The position numbers were made by a program, and so were the translations under genes. The notes under the pieces are model-generated. The model had not been told where the DNA came from, searched no databases, and was given only the letters and a program-made list of their open reading frames with translations. From contig JAGMVK010000016.1 of assembly GCA_020747065.1 (NCBI GenBank), positions 682,001 to 746,000 of the forward strand: a stretch of DNA of 64,000 bases, given 5' to 3'. Numbering within the stretch: the first letter of the stretch is position 1; the number at the start of each line of letters is the position of its first letter. Origin of the DNA: Cadophora sp. MPI-SDFR-AT-0126. Lineage: Eukaryota > Ascomycota > Leotiomycetes > Helotiales > Ploettnerulaceae. Positions 48,377 through 60,198 of the stretch are shown here, piece after piece.

Positions 48377-49758
48377 ATGGCACCCTCAACCACCATAATG
48401 GCAACTTCAACTTCGCGCTCAAACATGAGTAGCAGAGATATCCTCTACAGAATTAGCAAACCCGTTACCCGAAAGTATCTCGAAAAGAGCAACGAGAAGC
48501 GTAACATCAATTTCGCAAAAGCGCTCTTACGCACTAAGAGGGGAACGAGATCTGACCCAATTGAGGGTCGACCCCGATTCGGAAATGGAAATGGATGATA
48601 TGGAATTTTGTTCCCTGGCTGCTTACAAGATGGAACTGAAGAGCAGGGAGATGGAAGGATTTTCATCGACTTGACTAAAGACGAGGAAGAGGAGGATGAA
48701 GGGTTTTCTGAGATGGAGGAGAGTTTATTCCTTTCAAGAGAAAATACGCCTGATGGAGGTATATTCGGTACGAGAGAGTCGACACCCCAGGAAGAATCTC
48801 TTTTCCTTCGGAGAGTTTCAGCGCCGGACGACGAGAATCATTCTTCGGATTTGGTGGGCATTGGCGAGGATGAGGAGGAGGAAGAATCTCTCTTCCTCAC
48901 CAGAGAACCAATACCAGAACCCGACTCAGAACTCCCTTCCACACCAATCGCACTCTCCATCAACCCACTCATCCCCCAAAGTTCCATTATCCTCGCCCTC
49001 CCCCTCGAAATTCACCTCCAAATCCTAGACGCCCTCCAAAACATCCACCACACAATCAACCTCTCTCCAGGAACCCAACACATCCACCCCCTCATCGCCC
49101 TCTCCCGCAGCAATCGCTCCCTCTACCACACCTTCCACTTCTGGCTGCGCTCTCAAAAACGCCGCCATACGGAATTCATCAGGCATCCACGCTTAGGACT
49201 CTTCGTCCCGCGCTTGACGGCGTTTAGCATGTGCTGGATTGGGGGGTTGAGAGGTTTGATTGGACTTGTGATGGTAGATGTAGTGCGGAGGATATGCAGG
49301 AGCAGATGCTCCAAAGGATCTACGGCCCTGAGCAAGCAAGTCGACATATGGCAGCGCTAGAGCTTTGGCAGGAGGGGATGGATAGGACGGGTTCGATCCA
49401 CCACGCGTGCATCAATTTGGTAGTGAGACCGAATTCTCCGAGAAGGTTGAGGGCCTTTAATCATGGGGTTGAGAGTGGAGTTTTTGATTTGCCGGTTGTG
49501 GAGGTTGGGAGAGTGAGGGATGATGCGGAGTGGGAGGAGCGAGTTAAGGGGAGTATGTTGGGGGGCTTGCCGAGGATTTGGACTGAGAATTTGGAGAGGT
49601 ATGGGAGGGGGGAGAAGGGTGGGAGGGTGAGGTTGAAGTTGAGGTTGTGTCATCCGGGGAGTTCTGGGTGGGTGGAGGGGGAGGTTGAGGTGGCGTGGAG
49701 GGGAATGGAGCCGAGGCCGTTTCTTGGGTGGGAGGGGAGTTGGACGTTTAGGAATTGA
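48377..49758 (+). pseudogene. F-box-like protein gene with an apparent frameshift
   Basis: The N-terminal part (48377-48566) starts MAPSTTIMATSTSRSNM and is joined by a probable 63-nt intron (GTCGAC...TTACAAG, ends 48629) to a long frame. That frame has three repeats of an ESLFL-(S/R/T)-RE acidic motif and an F-box-like segment (ALPLEIHLQILDALQ) near 49000. It loses sense after about 49246, while the next frame becomes coding (RFDWTCDGRCSAEDMQEQ onward to 49758). The switch falls in a run of six G at about 49241-49246, where one base appears to be missing. Either a real one-base deletion or a sequencing error. Function unknown; possibly a ubiquitin-ligase adaptor. Confidence 0.6.
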
Positions 49759-50839
49759 GAGGGGGGTTGATGCCTGTAAAGGGATCGGAAGAGTTCTGTG
49801 GTGATATTTTGATGATCGTGTTGTACTTCTTGATGAAAGGACGTGGGCTTATTGTTGTGTGATTAGATGAAGAGGCTTTCATGAGCATTGGAGGTCGAGA
49901 TATCTGTTAACTGAATCATTATTATTTCCTTACACATGTTATTGCAGGTGTCTATGTGATGGTGTAAAACACTCTCTGGCGTTTACGTTATTTTGAATCC
50001 TTGGGGTTTCGTAATCAGTTATATGAATGTTTGTGAGTTCGCTTGTGGCGGTTGGATCGCCTCTCATCCGCATCCGCTCATCTCCAAAGAAATTCAACTC
50101 GGTAGAGATTTCAATATGGTCCGTTAGCACGTGCTAGATTCACATCCATTCCTCCTAGGATAAGGTGACCTGTGACCTTAACTCATGACCCCAACCCGTT
50201 GCCGTCGTGCTTTGAACCGCTCTGTTTACTGAACTCGCTTAAAATTTTGAGTGACGGTCAGGCTTCACCTTTCAGTTGAGACATTTTTTTCTTTGGTGTT
50301 GTGCAGGTGCATAAATTTAGGTTGAGATTGTTTGAGAGCAAAGGATGATGCTCAGTAGTGATCATTGTGTAAAGTTGCGCTTTTCGTGTTTACAATGACG
50401 ATTTTTTCGTTGGGGAGGTGCATTGGAAAGGTGAAGAGCTCTTCCTCTGCCCCGAGTCGAAGTGCAGACTTAGCTGCTTGAAAAATTTGGCCTCACAAGG
50501 TCATACTACGATAAGATAACACTGAATACATGTCAGTTCTACCAAGTTCTTTGGTTATCACACGATAATTGGTCACCCGCCATTTCTTGGTTAGTTACCT
50601 CGATCGCTGTTGAACGGTGAACTGCTGTGAAGTGACGTACGAACCGAGCACCTTCGTCGGAATCCACAACAACATCTGGGTGAATATCCAAAGATACTGT
50701 ATATCGAGACCCAGCTTGAAGATTTCTTCCTTCAGACACACGTCGCCGGCTTCTTGACAACTACATCGATTTCGCACAAGGAGCTGATCTTCTCTACTCC
50801 CTCCAAACACCCAGTTCTTACCAAGATCCAACTGCAGTC
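49759..50839. other. Intergenic, no supported gene
   Basis: Only short frames on both strands. Confidence 0.5.
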
Positions 50840-51981
50840 ATGGGAAAGAGATCACAGCGCAAGAAGCAGCTCCGTGCTCAGTACAAATGCCGCGAGAGGA
50901 AGAAGACCGAAGTCCATCCAGCTTCTATTCCAGTCAAGGCGCGTCGCAATAAACCTGAGTTGCCCACGCTACTTACTATTCCCCTTGAGATCCGCTTCAA
51001 AATCGTGAGTGTACCCGAAGAACTTTCTTCATCATTTCTATAGACTTCTCTCGGTTGAATAATCTTCTCTTTGGACAACCATCTCAATCCCTGAATCATC
51101 GAAATCTCTGGGCGAACATGATGCTGACTCTAGTTCCCTCCCAGTTTACCGCCATAGCCAGCGGAACACATACCATTACTATCGCACCCAACCTCCACAT
51201 CTACAGTCCTCTCACTGGCCTCACATATACTCACCCGCAACTCGAAGAGGAAATTGCGGAATGGCGCAAATGCTACACTCGTCCTGCCATCCATCCGGTC
51301 TTTAGTGACTTCGACCCCGCGCATACCACCTTCAGAATCACCTTTCGATCAAACGAGCGGAGAATCACACGTATATACGACCCTACCGAGGCGAAGACCA
51401 AGATGTTGAATCTGGAGCTGTGGAAGCGCGCCATGGATTTGGTCGGCACCAACAAGCAGTTTGAGGTCAACATGGCCATCCGTTACCTCACAAGACGATT
51501 GTGGGAGTGGAAGCCAGCGATGGGAAGACATAAGAAACACACAGTGGAGTTCCGACGCATGCAAGAGAAGTTGCGGTTCCTGGTCTTTGACGAAGAACGC
51601 CATGGCAATGTCTCCGCTATCACCTCTCCTCGGATGTATGAGGAACCATTCGGAGAGAAGCCAATGCCAGATGTCAAGCCTGCTTTGCAGGTCCGCCACG
51701 TCAACGACTCGAGCAACGAGTTGACATCCTACTATCGCAGCCTGGGTATCCAGGTCAATAATCTAGAGCTAAAGCACTTAGAAAGGGTTGGAGATCCTCC
51801 GGCCTTAGAGGAACATCTAGTAGTTCTCGACGATCTGAAGTTCAAAGACGGGCAGGAACTGTCTCGTGTGGATTCTCGCCCTTTAGCCACTGACATATGT
51901 CCATATTGCCGTGGACACATCTGCGCGAACAAGTTTAGCATCTTGCGTACCTTGTTTTCCCCTACTATGCTGGTCAGCTGA
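50840..51981 (+). CDS. F-box-like hypothetical protein, about 333 aa
   Basis: Exon 1 (50840-51004) begins MGKRSQRKKQLRAQYKCRE, a basic stretch suited to nuclear targeting, and ends in an F-box-like start (TLLTIPLEIRFKI). The best in-frame model joins it to 51145-51981 through a 140-nt intron (GTGAGT...GCTGAC...CCAG). A shorter intron ending near 51043 needs a different donor and would keep about 34 more residues. The body has the pattern of fungal proteins with an N-terminal F-box and an unknown C-terminal domain, including a CPYCRGHIC cysteine pair near the end. Possibly an SCF ubiquitin-ligase adaptor. The second intron boundary is uncertain. Confidence 0.6.
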
Positions 51982-52638
51982 ACTCTCTTGGGCTTTCAGC
52001 TTCCAGTCTGTCCCATCATACTTACAGTCGTGGACATTCCACGAAGTCAAGCTTCTCAAGACATAGGCTCAGGATAGAAGCACTAAGGTTGGCCATGATT
52101 CAGCCTCTACTTATCAAGTAGAATTTTCATTTCCAGAATTAGCATAGTTTAGGATCGCATGCACAATCATCATAAGCGTTTTATTCATGACGCAAATCTG
52201 CTCTCTGCTACCGTGGAACAACGTGTGATTCCTCATTTGAGTTGGAATCTCACCTGAAACGAATGCTGGCCTTGCTGAATCGTGAGAATGTAATGGCGGA
52301 TTCTGATCGCATTGTTCATTCCCAGCAACACTTTTAGAACTGAGTATATGGTCTTAATGTGATATTAAAAGTGCTGTCTGCTACTGCTAAGCTGCAAAAC
52401 ACAACCGCGAGAAGACAGGTATTTGGAACACATACGAATGTTCCATATACACACAGCAAACATGAGTTTTCTGATACTTCCGATAAAAACTTAGATGTTG
52501 GTGATACTGAACAGTTAGTCACATCGTCGGCGGATCAACACTCAATGAAATGAAGACGTCCTATATGATGGCTCGTCTTCCTCGTTGCCTGGTTTCAATT
52601 CATATATTTACACAGTAGGCCGCAGACCTCAAGTTAAG
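51982..52638. other. Intergenic, no supported gene
   Basis: Between convergent genes; AT-rich, short frames only. Confidence 0.5.
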
Positions 52639-53268
52639 TCATTCTCTGAGTTCAGCTTCTTCTTCCTCGCTAGAGACTCTGACCAAGACCTCGTTACTTT
52701 CAAAGTCACCCGTTCTCATTCCCTGGTCCATCACCAATTTCTCAACTTCTTCGCCGCTTTCATTGACCCAAACCCCCATCCATGATCCTATTGCCTTCGC
52801 TCTGTATTCCTCGCCCTTCACCAGTGCCACTTTAGGCTCTTTGAACTCCACAACAGTATCTACCTTCCCATTTGCTGGGATATGGACGATACTTTGATCA
52901 TGAATCGAAAAATAACCTTCTGGCGGCACACGATGGTTGATTTTCATGTCCAAGCATGGGGCTTGAATTCCTGTCTTCGTAGATGTGAAGGATACAAGTC
53001 CGGTCGCAGGGAGCGACGAATCTAATGGGGTTGACCATCGTAGCAGGAAAATTTCATGTGGCGAGGTGTTTTCGAGTGTGATGCGAAGCTTTGCCGAGCC
53101 GAGAATTGATTCTTCTGATATTTCCGGCGACAGAATAACCTCCAGTGGTATCGATGAGCTGGCCGTCATATTATGGGAAATGATTGAGAAGTTATCATGA
53201 AAAAGAAGCAGGGCAGCAAAAGCCAGAAATGTCACTGCTGTCGTCAAGAAGACACGATTGCTAGCCAT
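52639..53268 (-). CDS. Membrane-anchored protein resembling a deuterolysin propeptide
   Basis: Single exon of 209 aa from the ATG at 53268; the GTG 29 codons upstream is ignored. An N-terminal hydrophobic helix (residues about 6-23) can serve as signal peptide or anchor. Residues about 40-170 follow the order of elements of the M35 propeptide in the neighbouring deuterolysin: LEV-x-L-x-P, then a strand with N and a LL pair, T-x-LD, PE-x-YF, an (A/P)-(A/N)-G turn followed by T, and Y-x-x-x-A-x-G. There is no HExxH or any protease domain, and the chain ends in an acidic tail. A stand-alone prodomain-like protein could act as inhibitor or chaperone of M35 proteases; this is inferred from likeness and position. 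Confidence 0.6.
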   Translation of the reverse strand: MASNRVFLTTAVTFLAFAALLLFHDNFSIISHNMTASSSIPLEVILSPEISEESILGSAKLRITLENTSPHEIFLLRWSTPLDSSLPATGLVSFTSTKTGIQAPCLDMKINHRVPPEGYFSIHDQSIVHIPANGKVDTVVEFKEPKVALVKGEEYRAKAIGSWMGVWVNESGEEVEKLVMDQGMRTGDFESNEVLVRVSSEEEEAELRE

Positions 53269-55178
53269 TTGGTTCTCTGCCCGAAAAAGAGGTTGCGATA
53301 GAACCGAATGAGTTGAAATGCAGTAACAAGATCCAGGTGGGAAGATTAGAATCACGATTGCCTCAATGCATTACATAATAACAAGATTTAAACGTACGAG
53401 ACCAAGATTCCAAGCTCGGAGCTTCCTGTTTCATCCTTCAAGCTTTGTCTCTCTGCGGCCTGCGCCGAAATGCGTTTTCCAGCTGCCTCATTTGCGGGGT
53501 GCTTACAAACAAAAACATGTTAAGCGATCTATTACTTTGTTAGGCAGGTCTCCGATCGACACATCGCACATGGTGACAGGTCCCAGGATGTTATCTCTAC
53601 ACGATACAGATCACTTGTAAATCTGGCTTGATGCTCCCGCGATGCCTCCGAAGCCGATCGATCGCCCGTCTCAAATTTTCGTGGCAACGCCTACTGTACA
53701 TTTGGCAGAAAATGATGAACACGTACCGTTGGACTACCAAGCCCTCCAAGTCCTTCCAAGATCCTTCAAAGCTCGCTTGCGTTGCGTACCATTCGGCAGT
53801 TTGTCAAACTGCCGCTGTCCAAGAACCTCAAAGTAACTACGTACCAACGAGGAAGCTCACAATAAACCACAGGACACATTTTGTGCGCCCGTCATATTTG
53901 GCAAATTCTAGACCAAGAGGACGTTCCACCTCGATGCCGATCGCGACTAGATTTGCCGGATAACAAACTCCACTCTGGTTCATCCCGCCTCCGCCTCCAA
54001 GGTTATCTCAACATCGTGGATGGACTTGATTGGCGGTAAATCAATCCGGTAGAAGATGAAACTGCCCGAGGTATCGATGCATGTCATATAGGGTGTGATA
54101 AGACCTCAACCAGGTTCATGCTTAATCAAACCCGGTGTCTTTCTCCGAATCAGTGGGGGAGATAGAGATGCCAAGACTCGCTTCAATTTCACCTTCCCCA
54201 TTTGTGACATTCTCGCTTAACATCACATCTCAACCACAACAAGGTTCACTAGCAGTACTACAACCTAGATTTTGAGGATCTCGATGTTGCTGCTGGCACC
54301 GGCATGGGATTTATTAGGGAAGAATCTCTCTTTAGCTACTCATAATTAGTCAGGAACCAGCAATCATCAACCGGTGTTGTGAATTAAGCGAAGAAGTCAA
54401 CCTCAGGTCGTTTTCAAGTGTATCCAAGTTCAGCGGCATGATAGGAATGCGCATATCAACTCAGTATCTTCGTTTACACGGATACGACGGAGAGATACGA
54501 AAAAGAGAACAGAGTCAATGTTAGCTGTTCCTCCAAAGTGCATCGAGGTGTATGATTGGACTGATCACTGTGTGTAGATGCATCCAAGCCAGCGAGTCCT
54601 AAATCTTGCAGCCATATAATATGCTTAATGCATCTTGGCATTTCTTGGTACGCATCGTTTTTAATTTGGAGGAAACATGCCGATCTTCTTGGAGTCCGAG
54701 CTTCCTCATGGAGATTGAGAAAGAGGGACTGACTTCATGAGCGATACAGAACTTTGCCTGCCGTCAAATCGCATCACTTTCTAGTCCGAACATAGTTCGA
54801 GGAGAGTTTCTAGGGTTGGAAGATCTTCGATGTTGCCTCAATCTTTCAGCTCTAGCTTCCTGTTTCCGTAACCTATCTCCGTCCAGATGACTACCTACAA
54901 CTCGAAGCAGCAGTTCGTCCCATGTTGTGGATTTCCTCAGGTCCTTCTCAATCTGATAACCTTCTACTTTTGTATCGGACTTATCTCTTCCTCGCCTACA
55001 TCCCGGAGTGATTTCCTTGCTTTGTAAACTTTACTGTCGCTTGACTACTTCCGGACGAGACTCGACCTCATCTCACTTGAATATAAATATTCTCCTCGCT
55101 TCCCTCATTTCATCTTCATCTCAGCACAGCATCTCAGGACAGATCACATCCATACCTTGCTCTCACTCTTCCTTCAAG
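53269..55178. other. Long intergenic region
   Basis: 1.9 kb without a supported gene. Near 55082 there is a TATAAAT sequence about 97 nt before the deuterolysin ATG, a possible TATA box. Confidence 0.5.
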
Positions 55179-56418
55179 ATGCATCTCACTCCAGCTTTTG
55201 TGACTCTTTCGATTCTGTCGGCTCTTGGAGAGGCCGCAGTCATTGAGAATGGCAAGCGAGAACTTGGATTGGAGGTGACTCTTGCCCCAGCTGGAAATGC
55301 TGCCGAAGTCATTGCCACGGTCAAGAATGTCGGTGCTCAAGACTTGAATCTCTTGACACCAGGCACTTTCCTCGATACCGCACCTGTCCAGAAGTTGAGT
55401 GTTGTTGACGAAGCCAGTAATGGTCCCCTTCATGTCCATTGACATCGAAAATGCTGATTCGTTTAGATGCTCCTGTTGCTTTCACTGGCATCTATCGCCG
55501 TATGCAGTCTGCTGAGCTTGCCCCAGAGTACTTCAAGTTCCTCAAGGCGGGTGAAGAATTCACAACAACAATCAACACTGCTGAAGTGCACGACCTTCAA
55601 ACCAGTGGCACTTACACCTTCTCCGCTGAGGGTGCAATGAGATTTGCCATTGGAGAGTCCACTGAACTTTCTGGAGAGGCCGTTTCTTTCAAGTCCAATA
55701 CTTTGAAGATGCCCGTCGACGGAGCCGCCGCAGCTCTCGTCCCAAGAGCGATCGGCATGACTCTCGATAAGCGCACTGTGCTTCAATCGGGATGTTCCAG
55801 CTCACAATCCACTGCAACAAGAAACGCACTTAGCAACTGTGCTTCGCTCGCTAGAGCAGCGGCTTCTGCTGCCAGTTCTGGTTCCGCCACCAAGTTCAGC
55901 GAGTACTTCAAGACAACTGCATCAGGTACTCGCTCCACTGTTGCCGCTCGATTGACGGCCGTGGCTTCACAGTGTTCCTCTACCACCTCCGGAGCTACAG
56001 ATTACTACTGTACAGATGTTTACGGTAAAATCTGGTGACCTCATAATTTTCGGGAACGAGACTAACAGTGACTCTAGGCTACTGCGAGTCCAACGTCCTT
56101 GCATACACCATCCCTTCGCAGAACGTGATCGTTAACTGCCCACTGTACTACAGTGCCCTCCCGGCTCTGACCAGGACTTGCCACGCTCAAGATCAAGCAA
56201 CTACCACTTTGCACGAGATGACGCATGCTCCAGGAGTTTACAGCCCTGGAACCGGCGACAACGGTTATGGATACGCTGCGGCTACTGCCTTGACTAGTGC
56301 AAGAGCTGTTCTCAACGCCGACTCCTACGCACTCTATGCTAATGGTGAGTGATTGCACTTTTTCACTTCGGGAAAGCTCTCTGCTAACTTCATGACAGCT
56401 ATCTACGTCGGATGTTAA
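55179..56418 (+). CDS. Deuterolysin, M35 neutral zinc metalloprotease
   Basis: Four exons: 55179-55416, 55467-56024, 56078-56344 and 56399-56418, encoding 360 aa. Signal peptide about residues 1-19; propeptide to about residue 180, where a KR (TLDKR) marks probable Kex2 cleavage before the mature enzyme. The aspzincin signature is complete: HEMTH (zinc ligands His311 and His315, catalytic Glu312) followed by GTGDNGYGY with Asp326 as third ligand. The protein ends in NAIYVGC, with the family's conserved terminal Cys. Secreted and active at neutral pH on basic substrates. The last exon is only 20 nt. A propeptide-like protein lies 1.9 kb upstream on the other strand. Confidence 0.95.
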
Positions 56419-56826
56419 ATCACGACAGCACGAAGAGATCGAGGTCGTTGAGAAGGAAATTCAAGGAATTAGGTGTGATAGAGGCATAAGTAGGAAGTGG
56501 ATAGGAATTATGTGATTGTAGGTGTATGCAGCGAAAAATGATCCAAGCCACTAATGTGGGGACCCTCAATGCTTTCCCTTATCGTCTCATGCGAGAGTGA
56601 ACGTAATGTTTCTGTATCTAGAAGTTTCGCATATAAAAGAAGGCGCAAAGATCTCATGCCGTGTCGTTTGGCAGAACATAAAATGCATGAAGAGAAGCAA
56701 ATTTCCTTGGATAACTTCGTCCCTCGCCCTGTGATATCGGTAAATCGTTCAGGCTCAATGGTTCGGACAAGTCGGACTATTTGTTAAGAAGACCACATTT
56801 ACCGCGGCAAAACTAAGAAAGTATTG
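56419..56826. other. Intergenic between convergent genes
   Basis: 3' flanks only; no gene seen. Confidence 0.5.
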
Positions 56827-57750
56827 TCAGCCATTGAAACTTTTGATTCCGAGAAAAGCATACGCTGCTGTTGCTGCAAACACTTCAATTCGCCTTGCAC
56901 TTGTCATAATGGCAAGTGCAAGAGAGAAGCAAGCAGAGAATATAGCAATCATGCCAAGTCGCAGCCCGTTAGGCTGTATGAGATATAGTGCCACCACGGA
57001 GCTTATTGGAAGTAGTGAAGCAACGACTGTTGCTAGAATACTGAGACCTGACTCGAGACTTGACTCTCTGTAGTGGTATATACCAGACCCAATATCTCCA
57101 GGTAGCTCTTTCTGTTGCGCTTTAATTTCTATTTCTGCCAAATAATGCCGGCGAATACGTACCCGGAACCTCTCCCCGAAAACTTGATGATATCTTGGAA
57201 TGAAGGACTCCGAAAACCATTTTGAAAAGATATCTGGAGCTGCACGAGGCTTGATAGCTATGAGATCGCTCTCCGTCTTGCTATCCCAAGCATCTCTGTC
57301 GAGGCCAAGAAGCGGGAAGGCGCCCATACCCGGTCGGCAAAACCAGCTCCGCAAGAATTGTAAGTCATATTGTCGAGGACGTCCCAGTTTTCCCAAGGCA
57401 GCTTCCTTAAGCACAGCGTCATCTTAGACAAAGTCAGCAAATGGCTGATTTCAATGAGCCCCATACAAACTGTATTTCTCCAATTTTTCGCTTATCTCCA
57501 GGAATTTATTCCACTGCTCTAAATCTTCATCGGATTCTCCTTGGCTCAAAGACCACCAGTCCTTGCTATGGTACTGCCTTTCTCCATGAAGCGCGTCTCT
57601 TTTCGATAATTGTTCCAGGTCCGATTGAAGTTGAATTAATTCTCCTTGCATATAGAGAAGCCTCTGCATGTTGAGGGCCCCGAATCGGCGCACGATTGAG
57701 AACTCTTGTTGACTTGCCATTAGTTGCGCCACTTTCCCATAGCCTTCCAT
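56827..57750 (-). CDS. DUF6594-type fungal membrane protein, 291 aa
   Basis: Exons 57471-57750 and 56827-57422 on the minus strand, joined by a 48-nt intron. It begins MEGYGKVAQLMASQQEFSI, followed by RRFGALNMQRLLYMQGELIQ, the usual N-terminal block of this family. QFLRSWFCRPGMGAFPLLG is the second conserved block, and three hydrophobic segments at the C-terminus (about residues 215-290) end the protein. DUF6594 proteins are common in ascomycetes, often in several divergent copies, and have no known function. The helical N-terminal half plus membrane hairpins suggests a membrane-associated role. Confidence 0.8.
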
Positions 57751-58343
57751 TCTGCGTCACGAGAGCTTCTACTCAACAGAGCTTTGGCATCGGCTTTTTG
57801 GACGTCCTTCTTATGAAAGCATTTTCTCGTGGTCGGTGAGAGAATGGGGCGGGCATGTGCGACACTTGCATGTCCAACCTGCAAGGCTAGCCAATCCCTG
57901 GACATCGCGCAGTGAGGCAAAAATAAAGGCAGACGCACTTGCAACTCCAGAGGGCAGACTCCTGTTCATGAAGGCCCAACACAGCCTTGTCGCAATGAAT
58001 AAAGTCGACGTGGCGCCACTCTTTGGAATGGCACACCCTCCCTCAGAATAAAGTAAACCATAGGGTAAAGAAGGTGGAAAAGCAAGCGATTGAGATCTCT
58101 CCTCATTGGCCATTGAGGTACAATCTTCAACCATGTCCTATAATGATGTCGCCATTTATAAGTATGGCAATCAAGTCCAATCTTGTGAGTTGAGCTACCA
58201 TCTCCAGATAAAAACCGAGTTCTTTGACAGGAACTAAATCCTTCGCATCAAACGCAGCGGGCAGTAGGATCTTGGCAACTCGACCAGTGTTCTACCAAGC
58301 CACGACATTAGAACGATACACGCCGACTCACTCGAACCCTATC
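57751..58343. other. Intergenic between divergent genes
   Basis: No supported gene; overlapping short frames only. Confidence 0.5.
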
Positions 58344-59243
58344 ATGTCAGGCAGAAGTGGGCCGGACGACGAAGCTCGGCGCCAGCTTGAACGTACCTGG
58401 AGACAAGATCAACTCGATAAAGAACGCATGCTAAAACTTGGCTACGTGAATGGCATCCCCAGGAGTCCAGACCAGGAAGACTGGGAAAGACAACAAGAAT
58501 ACTTGAGCTTCGGGAAACAGGCATCCACAAACACTTCGGACTTTGTAAGACAGAAATCCGACGCCCCTATTGCTATTCACTGACAATGTCGTTCTACAAA
58601 GGAACAAAATACACCGCAATCGGGGAGCATACAGTACAAGTCGGCTCAAATTTTAGATCCAAAAGATGGCGTTTTGAGAGAAGTGATTGTGGTGGAAGAT
58701 TCTTGCTGCGAGGTCAATTTTGTTCATCCCGTGGTGGTTGAACACTGCCACTTGGTTGTACAGCCGGCCGAACCTATCAGGCATGTTGGGTATACAGGCT
58801 GCTTCGAATCCAGCGAGCAAGTCCAATTCTCTTGGATAGGACACGATGGGAGAAGAAAGGACCCTGTCTGGGCCTATGTATCTCCCCGAACTGCGCCGAT
58901 CCAAATCGGGGTGGCGTTTGGAACGGCCTTTAGTCGCGAGCATCCCAATGCCTTCGGATCTCAGGCCCTGCCAGCACCAGCTCTGTTGAATGTCCAGTCT
59001 CAAATGAAGGTAGGAATTGCGAAAGTCTTCGGTCCATACAAGGCTCTGTAAACACATTGCTGACTTGTAGATATGCAGCAAGTTGAGCAGTCCCAAATTG
59101 AAAGTGATAAGACGAGCGCAAATGCCCAAGCGGCGGAATTGGCAAGGAAAAGGCAGGCTCAGAATGAAAGGAAACAGAAGCAGAAGCAGAAGCAGAACAG
59201 CTCCTCTTCCTCGTCGAAGAATTCTCGTTCCTACAAGAACTAG
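58344..59243 (+). CDS. Unrecognised three-exon protein, 257 aa
   Basis: Exons 58344-58544, 58602-59009 and 59079-59243. Introns of 57 and 69 nt have GTAAGA...CTGAC...AAAG and GTAGGA...CTGAC...GCAG, and all junctions are phase 0. The first 65 residues are charged and helical (RRQLERTWRQDQLDKERML). The middle, about 85-200, looks globular and beta-rich, with VREV-like strands, two adjacent Cys (EDSCCEV) and several His. The last exon encodes a Gln/Lys-rich helix with QKQKQKQ followed by a poly-Ser run. The middle part may be a small conserved domain but I do not recognise it. Function unknown. Confidence 0.6.
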
Positions 59244-59928
59244 AGTGAGCGTCACTGAAGAAGCATTAGCGGGTAGTTAGAAGCGACTTCATGAATGGGA
59301 AGGAAACGGCAACACATCATCCACACGGGATGATTTGCAATGCTCGTACTGCTTGCTGGTTTCAAAAAATGCTATGTGTGATCGATATTGTGAAAGAAGC
59401 TCGCGGGATAAGTTTATAGGAGGTTGACGGCGGTCGGCAAGAAGACAGCATAACACGTGGCCGAAGCATCCCCAGGTTTTGGGTGAAACGCTGCAGAATA
59501 CCTGCGATTGATCGATAGATAGATAAGCATAAGCACGCCTGTGCGAATAAGACAGCGGCATCGGTAGTACTGGGTTTTGCTCCGGATTGAGAGACACCGA
59601 TACGTGATATCCAGCATTCCGAACCAGAGAGCAACTGCGGAGTCACTTCGCTTAGCACCCCCAGTCTCCGCTATTTCCACCCCACCGCATCCCACCCCAC
59701 CTTGCCCTTCCTTACCTGGCTCAAGACCATGGCTTCAGGTTCGTCCCTACTGTCTCGGCGCGGCTTGGGTAGGGTAGGGTGCATGCATGCTGACTGACGT
59801 CTAAGTACCTCCGTAGGTTTGGTTTGTATCGCATCGCCAACAACCTCTTCTCTCGAAATTCTGTCAACAAACAGACTTTCCCCCCCAGGATTCCAGAACG
59901 CCTTGCAGCTGGCCCAGATCGCAGATCC

Positions 59929-59960
<32 letters not shown>

Positions 59961-60198
59961 TTCGCTGGGACCAACCCGGCCACGCACTCTGCCTTTCAGA
60001 CTGGGAACTGGAAGCTCTGGCCCCTCCCTCACACTTCAATCACGACCACCCTTCTCTTCGGTATTGTGCAGCAACCTCTTCAACAACCGTGGCATCGCTA
60101 CAGCCATTCCGCTTCTCTAGGCAGCCTACCTAGGTAGTGTTGCCTTCGAGATGCAGTAGTACCTTTCCTACTCGCGTGCTCTCGACATTGCCAGCTCC
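59244..60198. other. Intergenic with AATC microsatellite
   Basis: No supported gene. Contains a (CAAT)n run at 59930-59959. Confidence 0.5.
59930..59959 (+). repeat. (CAAT)n microsatellite
   Basis: About seven tandem 4-bp units. Confidence 0.85.

Noticed and set aside
59083..59280. Arg-rich frame at the end of the 257-aa gene
   Set aside because: Using the acceptor at 59078 gives a Gln/Lys-rich tail with a stop at 59243; the Arg-rich frame is its shadow.
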